Below, piece after piece: positions 25,731-39,100 of a DNA stretch of 64,000 nt (position 1 is its first letter; each line of letters begins with the position of its first letter). The stretch is from NCBI GenBank assembly GCA_936450465.1, contig OW388297.1, positions 55,420,989 through 55,484,988 of the forward strand, read 5' to 3'. The notes beneath the pieces are model-generated. The model was not told the origin of the DNA and ran no database searches. It saw only the letters and a program-made list of their open reading frames with translations. The position numbers and the translations under genes were made by a program. The DNA comes from Gibbula magus. Lineage: Eukaryota; Mollusca; Gastropoda; Trochida; Trochidae.

Positions 25731-27170
25731 TTAGAAACATTTCTGTGATTTTTGGCCAAATTGGCTATGCAACTGTCTGTAAGAGTGAATATAGATTAAA
25801 AAGTAAGACAAATAGAGGAAATCCGAAATAACCATTCGCTAGAACACAAGGTAATGAACATCTCAGCCAAGTTTGGTCCTGAAATATGCAGTTTGAAGAA
25901 AGTTATTAGTCTCGCTGTCAAGAAATGTAGTTTGTGGTTTTCTTTGACTTAGAATAATTTCCGTGTTTTTCGGCCAAATTGGCTATGCGACTCTCTGTAA
26001 GAGTGAATATAGAATAAAAAGTAAGACAGATAGAGGAAATCCGAAATAACCATTCGCGAGAACACAAGGTAATGAACATCTCAGCAGAGTTTGGTCGTGA
26101 AATATGCAATTTGAAGAAAGTTATGAGCCTCGCTGTCACGACATGTAGTTTGTTCTCTTCTTTGACTTAGAATAATTTCCGTGTTTTTCGGCCAAATTGG
26201 CTATGCGACTCTCTGTAAGAGTGAATATAGAATAAAAAGTATGACAGTAGAGGAAATCCGAAATAACCATTTGCGAGAACACAAGGTAATAAACATCTCA
26301 GCCAAGTTTGGTCCTGAAATATGCAGTTTGAAGAAAGTTATTAGCCTCGCTGTCAAGACATGTAGTTTGTTCTCTTCTTTGACTTAGAATAATTTCCGTG
26401 ATTTTTGGCCAAATTGGCTATGCGACTCTCTGTAAGAGTGAATATAGAATAAAAAGTATGACAGTAGAGGAAATCCGAAATAACCATTCGCGAGAACACA
26501 AGGTAATAAACATCTCAGCCAAGTTTGGTCCTGAAATATGCAGTTTGAAGAAAGTTATGAGCCTCGCTGTCACGACATGTAGTTTGTTCTCTTCTTTGAC
26601 TTAGAAACATTTCTGTGATTTTTGGCCAAATTGGCTATGCAACTGTCTGTAAGAGTGAATATAGATTAAAAAGTAAGACAAATAGAGGAAATCCGAAATA
26701 ACCATTCGCTAGAACACAAGGTAATGAACATCTCAGCAGAGTTTGGTCCTGAAATATGCAGTTTGAAGAAAGTTATGAGCCTCGCTGTCACGACATGTAG
26801 TTTGTTCTCTTCTTTGACTTAGAATAATTTCCGTGTTTTTCGGCCAAATTGGTTATGCAACTGTCTGTAAGAGTGAATATAGATTAAAAAGTAAGACAGA
26901 TAGAGAAAATCCGAAATAACCATTTGCTAGAACACAAGGTAATGAACATCTCAGCCAAGTTTGGTCTTGAAATATGCAGTTTGAAGAAAGTTATGAGCCT
27001 CGCTGCCAAGAAATGTAGTTTGTGGTCTTCTTTGACTTAGAAACATTTCTGTGATTTTTGGCCAAATTGGCTATGCAACTGTCTGTAAGAGTGAATATAG
27101 ATTAAAAAGTAAGACAAATAGAGGAAATCCGAATTAACCATTCGCTAGAACACAAGGTAATGAACATCTC
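25731..27170. repeat. Block of 9-mer duplication, copy 1 (partner at +1,960 bp)
   Basis: Anchors at 25,731, 25,949, 26,167, 26,384, 26,601, 26,819 and 27,037. Diagnostic words are GTGGTTTTC, TTGGTCGTG with CAATTTG, ATGACAGTAGAGG (one base short, twice), AATAATTTCCGTGATTTTTG and GAATTAACC. All of them recur 1,960 bp further on. The offset is nine monomers minus the two single-base losses. Confidence 0.92.
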
Positions 27171-27690
27171 AGCCAAGTTTGGTCCTGAAATATGCAGTTT
27201 GAAGAAAGTTATGAGCCTCGCTGTCACGACACGTAGTTTGTTCTCTTCTTTGACTTAGAAACATTTCTTTGATTTTTGGCCTAATTGGCTATGCAACTGT
27301 CTGTAAGAGTGAATATAGATTAAAAAGTAAGACAAATAGAGGAAATCCGAAATAACCATTCGCTAGAACACAAGGTAATGAACATCTCAGCCAAGTTTGG
27401 TCCTGAAATATGCAGTTTGAAGAAAGTTATTAGCCTCGCTGTCAAGACATGTAGTTTGTTCTCTTCTTTGACTTAGAATAATTTCCGTGTTTTTCGGCCA
27501 AATTGGCTATGCGACTCTCTGTAAGAGTGAATATAGATTAAAAAGTAAGACAGATAGAGGAAATCCGAAATAACCATTCGCGAGAACACAAGGTAATAAA
27601 CATCTCAGCCAAGTTTGGTCCTGAAATATGCAGTTTGAAGAAAGTTATTAGCCTCGCTGCCAAGAAATGTAGTTTGTGGTCTTCTTTGAC
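27171..27690. repeat. Spacer monomers between the two 9-mer copies
   Basis: About two and a half monomers. The one anchored at 27,255 has CATTTCTTTG and GGCCTAATTGGC, a broken dyad. The next, at 27,473, is a plain AATAATTTCCGTG type with CGCGAG and AATAAAC. Confidence 0.8.
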
Positions 27691-29130
27691 TTAGAAACAT
27701 TTCTGTGATTTTTGGCCAAATTGGCTATGCAACTGTCTGTAAGAGTGAATATAGATTAAAAAGTAAGACAAATAGAGGAAATCCGAAATAACCATTCGCT
27801 AGAACACAAGGTAATGAACATCTCAGCCAAGTTTGGTCCTGAAATATGCAGTTTGAAGAAAGTTATTAGTCTCGCTGTCAAGAAATGTAGTTTGTGGTTT
27901 TCTTTGACTTAGAATAATTTCCGTGTTTTTCGGCCAAATTGGCTATGCGACTCTCTGTAAGAGTGAATATAGAATAAAAAGTAAGACAGATAGAGGAAAT
28001 CCGAAATAACCATTCGCGAGAACACAAGGTAATGAACATCTCAGCAGAGTTTGGTCGTGAAATATGCAATTTGAAGAAAGTTATGAGCCTCGCTGTCACG
28101 ACATGTAGTTTGTTCTCTTCTTTGACTTAGAATAATTTCCGTGTTTTTCGGCCAAATTGGCTATGCGACTCTCTGTAAGAGTGAATATAGAATAAAAAGT
28201 ATGACAGTAGAGGAAATCCGAAATAACCATTCGCGAGAACACAAGGTAATAAACATCTCAGCCAAGTTTGGTCCTGAAATATGCAGTTTGAAGAAAGTTA
28301 TTAGCCTCGCTGTCAAGACATGTAGTTTGTTCTCTTCTTTGACTTAGAATAATTTCCGTGATTTTTGGCCAAATTGGCTATGCGACTCTCTGTAAGAGTG
28401 AATATAGAATAAAAAGTATGACAGTAGAGGAAATCCGAAATAACCATTCGCGAGAACACAAGGTAATAAACATCTCAGCCAAGTTTGGTCCTGAAATATG
28501 CAGTTTGAAGAAAGTTATGAGCCTCGCTGTCACGACATGTAGTTTGTTCTCTTCTTTGACTTAGAAACATTTCTATGATTTTTGGCCAAATTGGCTATGC
28601 AACTGTCTGTAAGAGTGAATATAGATTAAAAAGTAAGACAAATAGAGGAAATCCGAAATAACCATTCGCTAGAACACAAGGTAATGAACATCTCAGCAGA
28701 GTTTGGTCCTGAAATATGCAGTTTGAAGAAAGTTATGAGCCTCGCTGTCACGACATGTAGTTTGTTCTCTTCTTTGACTTAGAATAATTTCCGTGTTTTT
28801 CGGCCAAATTGGTTATGCAACTGTCTGTAAGAGTGAATATAGATTAAAAAGTAAGACAGATAGAGAAAATCCGAAATAACCATTTGCTAGAACACAAGGT
28901 AATGAACATCTCAGCCAAGTTTGGTCTTGAAATATGCAGTTTGAAGAAAGTTATGAGCCTCGCTGCCAAGAAATGTAGTTTGTGGTCTTCTTTGACTTAG
29001 AAACATTTCTGTGATTTTTGGCCAAATTGGCTATGCAACTGTCTGTAAGAGTGAATATAGATTAAAAAGTAAGACAAATAGAGGAAATCCGAATTAACCA
29101 TTCGCTAGAACACAAGGTAATGAACATCTC
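27691..29130. repeat. Block of 9-mer duplication, copy 2
   Basis: Matches 25,731-27,170 in order, including the twin ATGACAGTAGAGG monomers (near 28,200 and 28,417). Differences noticed are TTCTATGATTT near 28,572 and TTCGCGAG against TTTGCGAG near 28,230. Similarity stops close to 29,130, where this copy switches to CAGCAGAGATTGG. Confidence 0.91.
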
Positions 29131-30948
29131 AGCAGAGATTGGTCCTGATATTTGCAGTTTGAAGAAGGTTATGAGCCTCGCTGTCACGACATGTAGTTTG
29201 TTCTCTTCTTTGACTTAGAAAAACTTCTGTGATTTTTGGCCAAATTGGCTATGCGACTCTCTGTAAGAGTGAATATAGATTAAAAAGTAAGACAGATAGA
29301 GAAAATCCGAAATAACCATTTGCTAGAACACAAGGTACTGAACTTCTCAGCCAAGTTTGGTCCTGAAATATGCAGTTTGAAGAAAGTTATTAGCCTCGCT
29401 GTCAAGACATGTAGTTTGTTCTCTTCTTTGACTTAGAATAATTTCCGTGATTTTTGGCCAAATTGGCTATGCGACTCTCTGTAAGAGTGAATATAGAATA
29501 AAAAGTATGACAGTAGAGGAAATCCGAAATAACCATTCGCGAGAACACAAGGTAATAAACATCTCAGCCAAGTTTGGTCCTGAAATATGCAGTTTGAAGA
29601 AAGTTATTAGCCTCGCTGTCACGACATGTAGTTTGTTCTCTTCTTTGACTTAGAATAATTTCCGTGTTTTTCGGCCAAATTGGCTATGCGACTCTCTGTA
29701 AGAGTGAATATAGAATAAAAAGTAAGACAGATAGAGGAAAGTCGAAATAACCATTCGATAGAACACAAGGTAATGAACATCTCAGCAGAGATTGGTCCTG
29801 AAATATGCAGTTTGAAGAAAGTTATGAGCCTCGATGCCAAGAAATGTAGTTTGTTCTCTTCTTTGACATAGAAACATTTCTGTGATTTTTGGCCAAATTG
29901 GCTATGCAACTCTCTGTAAGAGTGAATATAGATTAAAAAGTAAGACAAATAGAGGAAATCCGAAATAACCATTCGCTAGAACACAAGGTAATGAACATCA
30001 CAGCAGAGATTGGTCCTGAAATATGCAGTTTGAAGAAGGTTATGAGCCTCGCTGTCACGACATGTAGTTTGTTCTCTTCTTTGACTTAGAAAAACTTCTG
30101 TGATTTTTGGCCAAATTGGCTATGCGACTCTCTGTAAGAGTGAATATAGAATAAAAAGTAAGACAGATAGAGGAAATCCGAAATAACCATGGCCAAGGTA
30201 ATGAACATCTCAGCCAAGTTTGGTCCTGAAATATGCAGTTTGAAGAAAGTTATTAGCCTCGCTGCCAAGAAATGTAGTTTGTGGTATTCTTTGACTTAGA
30301 AACATTTCTGTGATTTTTGGCCAAATTGGCTATGCAACTGTCTGTAAGAGTGAATATAGATTAAAAAGTAAGACAAATAGAGGAAATCCGAAATAACCAT
30401 TCGCTAGAACACAAGGTAATGAACATCTCAGCAGAGATTGGTCCTGAAATATGCAGTTTGAAGAAAGTTATGAGCCTCGCTGTCACGACATGTAGTTTGT
30501 GGTCTTCTTTGACTTAGAAAAACTTCTGTGATTTTTGGCCAAATTGGCTCTGCGACTCTCTGTAAGAGTGAATATAGAATAAAAAGTATGACAGTAGAGG
30601 AAATCCGAAATAACCATTCGCGAGAACACAAGGTAATAAACATCTCAGCCATGTTTGGTCCTGAAATATGCATTTTGAAGAAAGTTATTTGCCTCGCTGC
30701 CAAGAAATGTAGTTTGTGGTCTTCTTTGACTTAGAAACATTTCTGTGATTTTTGGCCAAATTGGCTATGCAACTGTCTGTAAGAGTGTTAATAGATTAAA
30801 AAGTAAGACAGATAGAGAAAATCCGAAATAACCATTCGATAGAACACAAGCTAATGAACATCTCAGCAGAGATTGGTCCTGAAATATGCAGTTTGAAGAA
30901 AGTTATGAGCCTCGCTGTCACGACATGTAGTTTGTTCTCTTCTTTGAC
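29131..30948. repeat. Mixed monomers with small deletions
   Basis: Eight to nine monomers, several with CAGCAGAGATTGG. The ATGACAGTAGAGG one-base-short form recurs near 29,505 and 30,588. Near 30,188 the usual CCATTCGCGAGAACACAAGG is reduced to CCATGGCCAAGG, a net loss of 8 bp. Near 30,660 the ATGCATTTTGAAG with GTTATTTGCC subtype appears; it is later reused at about 35,260, 38,970, 41,150, 47,490 and 53,150. Confidence 0.82.
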
Positions 30949-33134
30949 TTAGAATAATTTCCGTGTTTTTCGGCCAAATTGGCTATGCGACTCTCTGTAA
31001 GAGTGAATATAGAAAAAAAAAGTAAGACAGATAGAGGGAATCCGAAATAAACATTCGCGAGAACACAAGGTAATAAACATCTCAGCCAAGTTTGGTCCTG
31101 AAATATGCAGTTTGAAGAAAGTTATTAGCCTCGCTGTCAAGACATGTAGTTTGTTCTCTTCTTTGACTTAGAAAAACTTCTGTGATTTTTGGCCAAATTG
31201 GCTATGCGACTCTCTGTAAGAGTGTTAATAGATTAAAAAGTAAGACAGATAGAGAAAATCCGAAATAACCATTTGATAGAACACAAGGTAATGAACATCT
31301 CAGCAGAGTTTGGTCCTGAAATATGCAGTTTGAAGAAAGTTATTAGCCTCGCTGTCACGACATGTAGTTTGTTCTCTTCTTTGACTTAGAATAATTTCCG
31401 TGTTTTTCGGCCAAATTGGCTATGCGACTCTCTGTAAGAGTGAATATAGAAAAAAAAAAGTAAGACAGATAGAGGGAATCCGAAATAAACATTCGCGAGA
31501 ACACAAGGTAATAAACATCTCAGCCAAGTTTGGTCCTGAAATATGCAGTTTGAAGAAAGTTATTAGCCTCGCTGTCAAGACATGTAGTTTGTTCTCTTCT
31601 TTGACTTAGAAAAACTTCTGTGATTTTTGGCCAAATTGGCTATGCGACTCTCTGTAAGAGTGAATATAGATTAAAAAGTAAGACAGATAGAGAAAATCCG
31701 AAATAACAATTCGCTAGAACACAAGGTAATGAACATCTCAGCAGAGTTTGGTCCTGAAATATGCAGTTTGAAGAAAGTTATGAGCCTCGCTGTCACGACA
31801 TGTAGTTTGTTCTCTTCTTTGACTTAGAATAACTTCCGTGTTTTTCGGCCAAATTGGCTATGCGACTCTCTGTAAGAGTGAATATAGAATAAAAAGTAAG
31901 ACAGATAGAGGAAATCCGAAATAACAATTCGTTAGAACACACGGTAATGAACATCTCAGCAGAGTTTGGTCCTGAAATATGCAGTTTGAAGAAAGTTATG
32001 AGCCTCGCTGTCACGACATGTAGTTTGTTCTCTTCTTTGACTTAGAATAATTTCCGTGTTTTTCGGCCAAATTGGCTATGCGACTCTCTGTAAGAGTGAA
32101 TATAGAAAAAAAAAGTAAGACAGATAGAGGGAATCCGAAATAAACATTCGCGAGAACACAAGGTAATAAACATCTCAGCCAAGTTTGGTCCTGAAATATG
32201 CAGTTTGAAGAAAGTTATTAGCCTCGCTGTCAAGACATGTAGTTTGTTCTCTTCTTTGACTTAGAAAAACTTCTGTGATTTTTGGCCAAATTGGCTATGC
32301 GACTCTCTGTAAGAGTGTTAATAGATTAAAAAGTAAGACAGATAGAGAAAATCCGAAATAACCATTTGATAGAACACAAGGTAATGAACATCTCAGCAGA
32401 GTTTGGTCCTGAAATATGCAGTTTGAAGAAAGTTATGAGCCTCGCTGTCACGACATGTAGTTTGTTCTCTTCTTTGACTTAGAATAATTTCCGTGTTTTT
32501 CGACCAAATTGGCTATGCGACTCTCTGTAAGAGTGAATATAGAAAAAAAAAAGTAAGACAGATAGAGGGAATCCGAAATAAACATTCGCGAGAACACAAG
32601 GTAATAAACATCTCAGCCAAGTTTGGTCCTGAAATATGCAGTTTGAAGAAAGTTATTAGCCTCGCTGTCAAGACATGTAGTTTGTTCTCTTCTTTGACTT
32701 AGAAAAACTTCTGTGATTTTTGGCCAAATTGGCTATGCGACTCTCTGTAAGAGTGAATATAGATTAAAAAGTAAGACAGATAGAGAAAATCCGAAATAAC
32801 AATTCGCTAGAACACAAGGTAATGAACATCTCAGCAGAGTTTGGTCCTGAAATATGCAGTTTGAAGAAAGTTATGAGCCTCGCTGTCACGACATGTAGTT
32901 TGTTCTCTTCTTTGACTTAGAATAACTTCCGTGTTTTTCGGCCAAATTGGCTATGCGACTCTCTGTAAGAGTGAATATAGATTAAAAAGTAAGACAGATA
33001 GAGGAAATCCGAAATAACAATTCGTTAGAACACAAGGTAATGAACATCTCAGCAGAGTTTGGTCCTGAAATATGCAGTTTGAAGAAAGTTATGAGCCTCG
33101 CTGTCACGACATGTAGTTTGTTCTCTTCTTTGAC
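30949..33134. repeat. Pentameric higher-order repeat, two 1,093-bp copies
   Basis: The order is A9-run monomer, AAAAACTTC head with GTGTTAATAG, A10-run monomer, AAAAACTTC head with CAATTCGCTAG, then AATAACTTCCG head with CAATTCGTTAG. It occurs at 30,949-32,041 and again at 32,042-33,134. The 3 extra bases over 5 x 218 come exactly from the A9 (+1) and A10 (+2) runs. This is the first use of the A-run monomers in the window. Confidence 0.93.
31450..31459. repeat. A10 homopolymer run, representative of the A-run subtype
   Basis: In ordinary monomers this place reads ATTAAAAA or AATAAAAA before GTAAGAC. Here it is a pure A-run of ten. By my count 43 monomers between 30.9 and 61.8 kb carry such runs: 21 with nine A, 16 with ten, 3 with eight and 3 interrupted by C. 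None occurs left of 30.9 kb. Run length is tied to monomer subtype rather than varying at random. Confidence 0.9.
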
Positions 33135-36100
33135 TTACAATAATTTCCGTGTTTTTCGGCCAAATTGGCTATGCGACTCTCTGTAAGAGTGAATATAGAA
33201 AAAAAAAGTAAGACAGATAGAGGGAATCCGAAATAAACATTCGCGAGAACACAAGGTAATAAACATCTCAGCCAAGTTTGGTCCTGAAATATGCAGTTTG
33301 AAGAAAGTTATTAGCCTCGCTGTCAAGACATGTAGATTGTTCTCTTCTTTGACTTAGAATAATTTCCGTGTTTTTCGGCCAAATTGGCTATGCGACTCTC
33401 TGTAAGAGTGAATATAGAATAAAAAGTAAGACAGATAGAGGAAATCCGAAATAACCATTCGCGAGAACACAAGGTAATGAACATCTCAGCCAAGTTTGTT
33501 CCTGAAATATGCAGTTTGAAGAAAGTTATTAGCCTCGCTGTCAAGACATGTAGTTTGTTCTCTTCTTTGACTTAGAATAATTTCCGTGTTTTTCGGCCAA
33601 ATTGGCTATGCGACTCTCTGTAAGAGTGAATATAGATTAAAAAGTAAGACAGATAGAGGGAATCCGAAATAAACATTCGCGAGAACACAAGGTAATAAAC
33701 ATCTCAGCCAAGTTTGGTCCTGAAATATGCAGTTTGAAGAAAGTTATTAGCCTCGCTGTCAAGACATGTAGTTTGTTCTCTTCTTTGACTTAGAAAAACT
33801 TCTGTGATTTTTGGCCAAATTGGCTATGCGACTCTCTGTAAGAGTGTTAATAGATTAAAAAGTAAGACAGATAGAGAAAATCCGAAATAACCATTTGATA
33901 GAACACAAGGTAATGAACATCTCAGCAGAGTTTGGTCCTGAAATATGCAGTTTGAAGAAAGTTATGAGCCTCGCTGTCACGACATGTAGTTTGTTCTCTT
34001 CTTTGACTTAGAATAATTTCCGTGTTTTTCGGCCAAATTGGCTATGCGACTCTCTGTAAGAGTGAATATAGAAAAAAAAAAGTAAGACAGATAGAGGGAA
34101 TCCGAAATAAACATTCGCGAGAACACAAGGTAATAAACATCTCAGCCGAGTTTGGTCCTGAAATATGCAGTTTGAAGAAAGTTATTAGCCTCGCTGTCAA
34201 GACATGTAGTTTGTTCTCTTCTTTGACTTAGAAAAACTTCTGTGATTTTTGGCCAAATTGGCTATGCGACTCTCTGTAAGAGTGAATATAGATTAAAAAG
34301 TAAGACAGATAGAGAAAATCCGAAATAACAATTCGCTAGAACACAAGGTAATGAACATCTCAGCAGAGTTTGGTCCTGAAATATGCAGTTTGAAGAAAGT
34401 TATGAGCCTCGCTGTCACGACATGTAGTTTGTTCTCTTCTTTGACTTAGAATAACTTCCGTGTTTTTCGGCCAAATTGGCTATGCGACTCTCTGTAAGAG
34501 TGAATATAGAATAAAAAGTAAGACAGATAGAGGAAATCCGAAATAACAATTCGTTAGAACACAAGGTAATGAACATCTCAGCAGAGTTTGGTCCTGAAAT
34601 ATGCAGTTTGAAGAAAGTTATGAGCCTCGCTGTCACGACATGTAGTTTGTTCTCTTCTTTGACTTACAATAATTTCCGTGTTTTTCGGCCAAATTGGCTA
34701 TGCGACTCTCTGTAAGAGTGAATATAGAAAAAAAAGTAAGACAGATAGAGGGAATCCGAAATAAACATTCGCGAGAACACAAGGTAATAAACATCTCAGC
34801 CAAGTTTGGTCCTGAAATATGCAGTTTGAAGAAAGTTATTAGCCTCGCTGTCAAGACATGTAGATTGTTCTCTTCTTTGACTTAGAATAATTTCCGTGTT
34901 TTTCGGCCAAATTGGCTATGCGACTCTCTGTAAGAGTGAATATAGAATAAAAAGTAAGACAGATAGAGGAAATCCGAAATAACCATTCGCGAGAACACAA
35001 GGTAATGAACATCTCAGCCAAGTTTGTTCCTGAAATATGCAGTTTGAAGAAAGTTATTAGCCTCGCTGTCAAGACATGTAGTTTGTTCTCTTCTTTGACT
35101 TAGAATAATTTCCGTGTTTTTCGGCCAAATTGGCTATGCGACTCTCTGTAAGAGTGAATATAGATTAAAAAGTAAGACAGATAGAGGAAATCCGAAATAA
35201 CCATTCGCGAGAACACAAGGTAATAAACATCTCAGCCATGTTTGGTCCTGAAATATGCATTTTGAAGAAAGTTATTTGCCTCGCTGCCAAGAAATGTAGT
35301 TTGTGGTCTTCTTTGACTTAGAAACATTTCTGTGATTTTTGGCCAAATTGGCTATGCAACTGTCTGTAAGAGTGTTAATAGATTAAAAAGTAAGACAGAT
35401 AGAGAAAATCCGAAATAACCATTTGATAGAACACAAGGTAATGAACATCTCAGCAGAGTTTGGTCCTGAAATATGCAGTTTGAAGAAAGGTATGAGCCTC
35501 GCTGTCACGACTTGTAGTTTGTTCTCTTCTTTGACTTAGAATAATTTCCGTGTTTTTCGGCCAAATTGGCTATGCGACTCTCTGTAAGAGTGAATATAGA
35601 AAAAAAAAAGTAAGACAGATAGAGGGAATCCGAAATAAACATTCGCGAGAACACAAGGTAATAAACATCTCAGCCAAGTTTGGTCCTGAAATATGCAGTT
35701 TGAAGAAAGTTATTAGCCTCGCTGTCAAGACATGTAGTTTGTTCTCTTCTTTGACTTAGAAAAAACTTCTGTGATTTTTGGCCAAATTGGCTATGCGACT
35801 CTCTGTAAGAGTGTTAATAGATTAAAAAGTAAGACAGATAGAGAAAATCCGAAATAACCATTTGATAGAACACAAGGTAATGAACATCTCAGCAGAGTTT
35901 GGTCCTGAAATATGCAGTTTGAAGAAAGTTATGAGCCTCGCTGTCACGACATGTAGTTTGTTCTCTTCTTTGACTTAGAATAATTTCCGTGTTTTTCGGC
36001 CAAATTGGCTATGCGACTCTCTGTAAGAGTGAATATAGAAAAAAAAAAGTAAGACAGATAGAGGGAATCCGAAATAAACATTCGCGAGAACACAAGGTAA

Positions 36101-39100
36101 TAAACATCTCAGCCAAGTTTGGTCCTGAAATATGCAGTTTGAAGAAAGTTATTAGCCTCGCTGTCAAGACATGTAGTTTGTTCTCTTCTTTGACTTAGAA
36201 AAACTTCTGTGATTTTTGGCCAAATTGGCTATGCGACTCTCTGTAAGAGTGAATATAGATTAAAAAGTAAGACAGATAGAGAAAATCCGAAATAACAATT
36301 TGCTAGAACACAAGGTAATGAACATCTCAGCAGAGTTTGGTCCTGAAATATGCAGTTTGAAGAAAGTTATGAGCCTCGCTGTCACGACATGTAGTTTGTT
36401 CTCTTCTTTGACTTAGAATAACTTCCGTGTTTTTCGGCCAAATTGGCTATGCGACTCTCTGTAAGAGTGAATATAGAATAAAAAGTAAGACAGATAGAGG
36501 AAATCCGAAATAACAATTCGTTAGAACACAAGGTAATGAACATCTCAGCAGAGTTTGGTCCTGAAATATGCAGTTTGAAGAAAGTTATGAGCCTCGCTGT
36601 CACGACATGTAGTTTGTTCTCTTCTTTGACTTACAATAATTTCCGTGTTTTTCGGCCAAATTGGCTATGCGACTCTCTGTAAGAGTGAGTATAGAAAAAA
36701 AAAGTAAGACAGATAGAGGGAATCCGAAATAAACATTCGCGAGAACACAAGGTAATAAACATCTCAGCCAAGTTTGGTCCTGAAATATGCAGTTTGAAGA
36801 AAGTTATTAGCCTCGCTGTCAAGACATGTAGATTGTTCTCTTCTTTGACTTAGAATAATTTCCGTGTTTTTCGGCCAAATTGGCTATGCGACTCTCTGTA
36901 AGAGTGAATATAGAATAAAAAGTAAGACAGATAGAGGAAATCCGAAATAACCATTCGCGAGAACACAAGGTAATGAACATCTCAGCCAAGTTTGTTCCTG
37001 AAATATGCAGTTTGAAGAAAGTTATTAGCCTCGCTGTCAAGACATGTAGTTTGTTCTCTTCTTTGACTTAGAATAATTTCCGTGTTTTTCGGCCAAATTG
37101 GCTATGCGACTCTCTGTAAGAGTGAATATAGATTAAAAAGTAAGACAGATAGAGGGAATCCGAAATAAACATTCGCGAGAACACAAGGTAATAAACATCT
37201 CAGCCAAGTTTGGTCCTGAAATATGCAGTTTGAAGAACGTTATTAGCCTCGCTGTCAAGACATGTAGTTTGTTCTCTTCTTTGACTTAGAAAAACTTCTG
37301 TGATTTTTGGCCAAATTGGCTATGCGACTCTCTGTAAGAGTGTTAATAGATTAAAAAGTAAGACAGATAGAGAAAATCCGAAATAACCATTTGATAGAAC
37401 ACAAGGTAATGAACATCTCAGCAGAGTTTGGTCCTGAAATATGCAGTTTGAAGAAAGTTATGAGCCTCGCTGTCACGACATGTAGTTTGTTCTCTTCTTT
37501 GACTTAGAATAATTTCCGTGTTTTTCGGCCAAATTGGCTATGCGACTCTCTGTAAGAGTGAATATAGAAAAAAAAAGTAAGACAGATAGAGGGAATCCGA
37601 AATAAACATTCGCGAGAACACAAGGTAATAAACATCTCAGCCAAGTTTGGTCCTGAAATATGCAGTTTGAAGAAAGTTATTAGCCTCGCTGTCACGACAT
37701 GTGGTTTGTGGTCTTCTTTGACTTAGAATAATTTCCGTGTTTTTCGGCCAAAGTGGCTATGCGACTCTCTGTAAGAGTGAATATAGATTAAAAAGTAAGA
37801 CAGATAGAGGAAATCCGAAATAACCATTCGTTATAACACAAGGTAATGAACATCTCAGCCAAGTTTGGTCCTGAAATATGCAGTTTGAAGAAAGGTATTA
37901 GCCTCGCTGTCACGACATATAGTTTGTGGTCTTCTTTGACTTAGAATAACTTCCGTGTTTTTCGGCCAAATTGGCTATGCGACTCTCTGTAAGAGTGAAT
38001 ATAGATTAAAAAGTAAGACAGATAGAGAAAATCCGAAATAACAATTCGCTAGAACACAAGGTAATGAACATCTCAGCAGAGTTTGGTCCTGAAATATGCA
38101 GTTTGAAGAAAGTTATGAGCCTCGCTGTCACGACATGTAGTTTGTTCTCTTCTTTGACTTAGAATAACTTCCGTGTTTTTCGGCCAAATTGGCTATGCGA
38201 CTCTCTGTAAGAGTGAATATAGAATAAAAAGTAAGACAGATAGAGGAAATCCGAAATAACAATTCGTTAGAACACAAGGTAATGAACATCTCAGCAGAGT
38301 TTGGTCCTGAAATATGCAGTTTGAAGAAAGTTATGAGCCTCGCTGTCACGACATGTAGTTTGTTCTCTTCTTTGACTTACAATAATTTCCGTGTTTTTCG
38401 GCCAAATTGGCTATGCGACTCTCTGTAAGAGTGAATATAGAAAAAAAAAGTAAGACAGATAGAGGGAATCCGAAATAAACATTCGCGAGAACACAAGGTA
38501 ATAAACATCTCAGCCAAGTTTGGTCCTGAAATATGCAGTTTGAAGAAAGTTATTAGCCTCGCTGTCAAGACATGTAGATTGTTCTCTTCTTTGACTTAGA
38601 ATAATTTCCGTGTTTTTCGGCCAAATTGGCTATGCGACTCTCTGTAAGAGTGAATATAGATTAAAAAGTAAGACAGATAGAGGAAATCCGAAATAACCAT
38701 TCGATAGAACACAAGGTAATGAACATCTCAGCCAAGTTTGTTCCTGAAATATGCAGTTTGAAGAAAGTTATTAGCCTCGCTGTCAAGACATGTAGTTTGT
38801 TCTCTTCTTTGACTTAGAATAATTTCCGTGTTTTTCGGCCAAATTGGCTATGCGACTCTCTGTAAGAGTGAATATAGATTAAAAAGTAAGACAGATAGAG
38901 GAAATCCGAAATAACCATTCGCGAGAACACAAGGTAATAAACATCTCAGCCATGTTTGGTCCTGAAATATGCATTTTGAAGAAAGTTATTTGCCTCGCTG
39001 CCAAGAAATGTAGTTTGTGGTCTTCTTTGACTTAGAAATATTTCTGTGATTTTTGGCCAAATTGGCTATGCAACTGTCTGTAAGAGTGTTAATAGATTAA

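Noticed and set aside
29619..29972. Longest open frame, 117 codons, minus strand
   Set aside because: It spans parts of two monomers joined by a chance lack of a stop. The two halves are the same repeat read in different frames, and neighbouring copies do not keep it open.
31400..31609. Recurring 66-69-codon plus-strand open frames in A-run monomers
   Set aside because: They exist only because the A-run length happens to keep the frame open. They overlap the minus-strand frames, depend on non-ATG starts, and appear or vanish with single-base indels.
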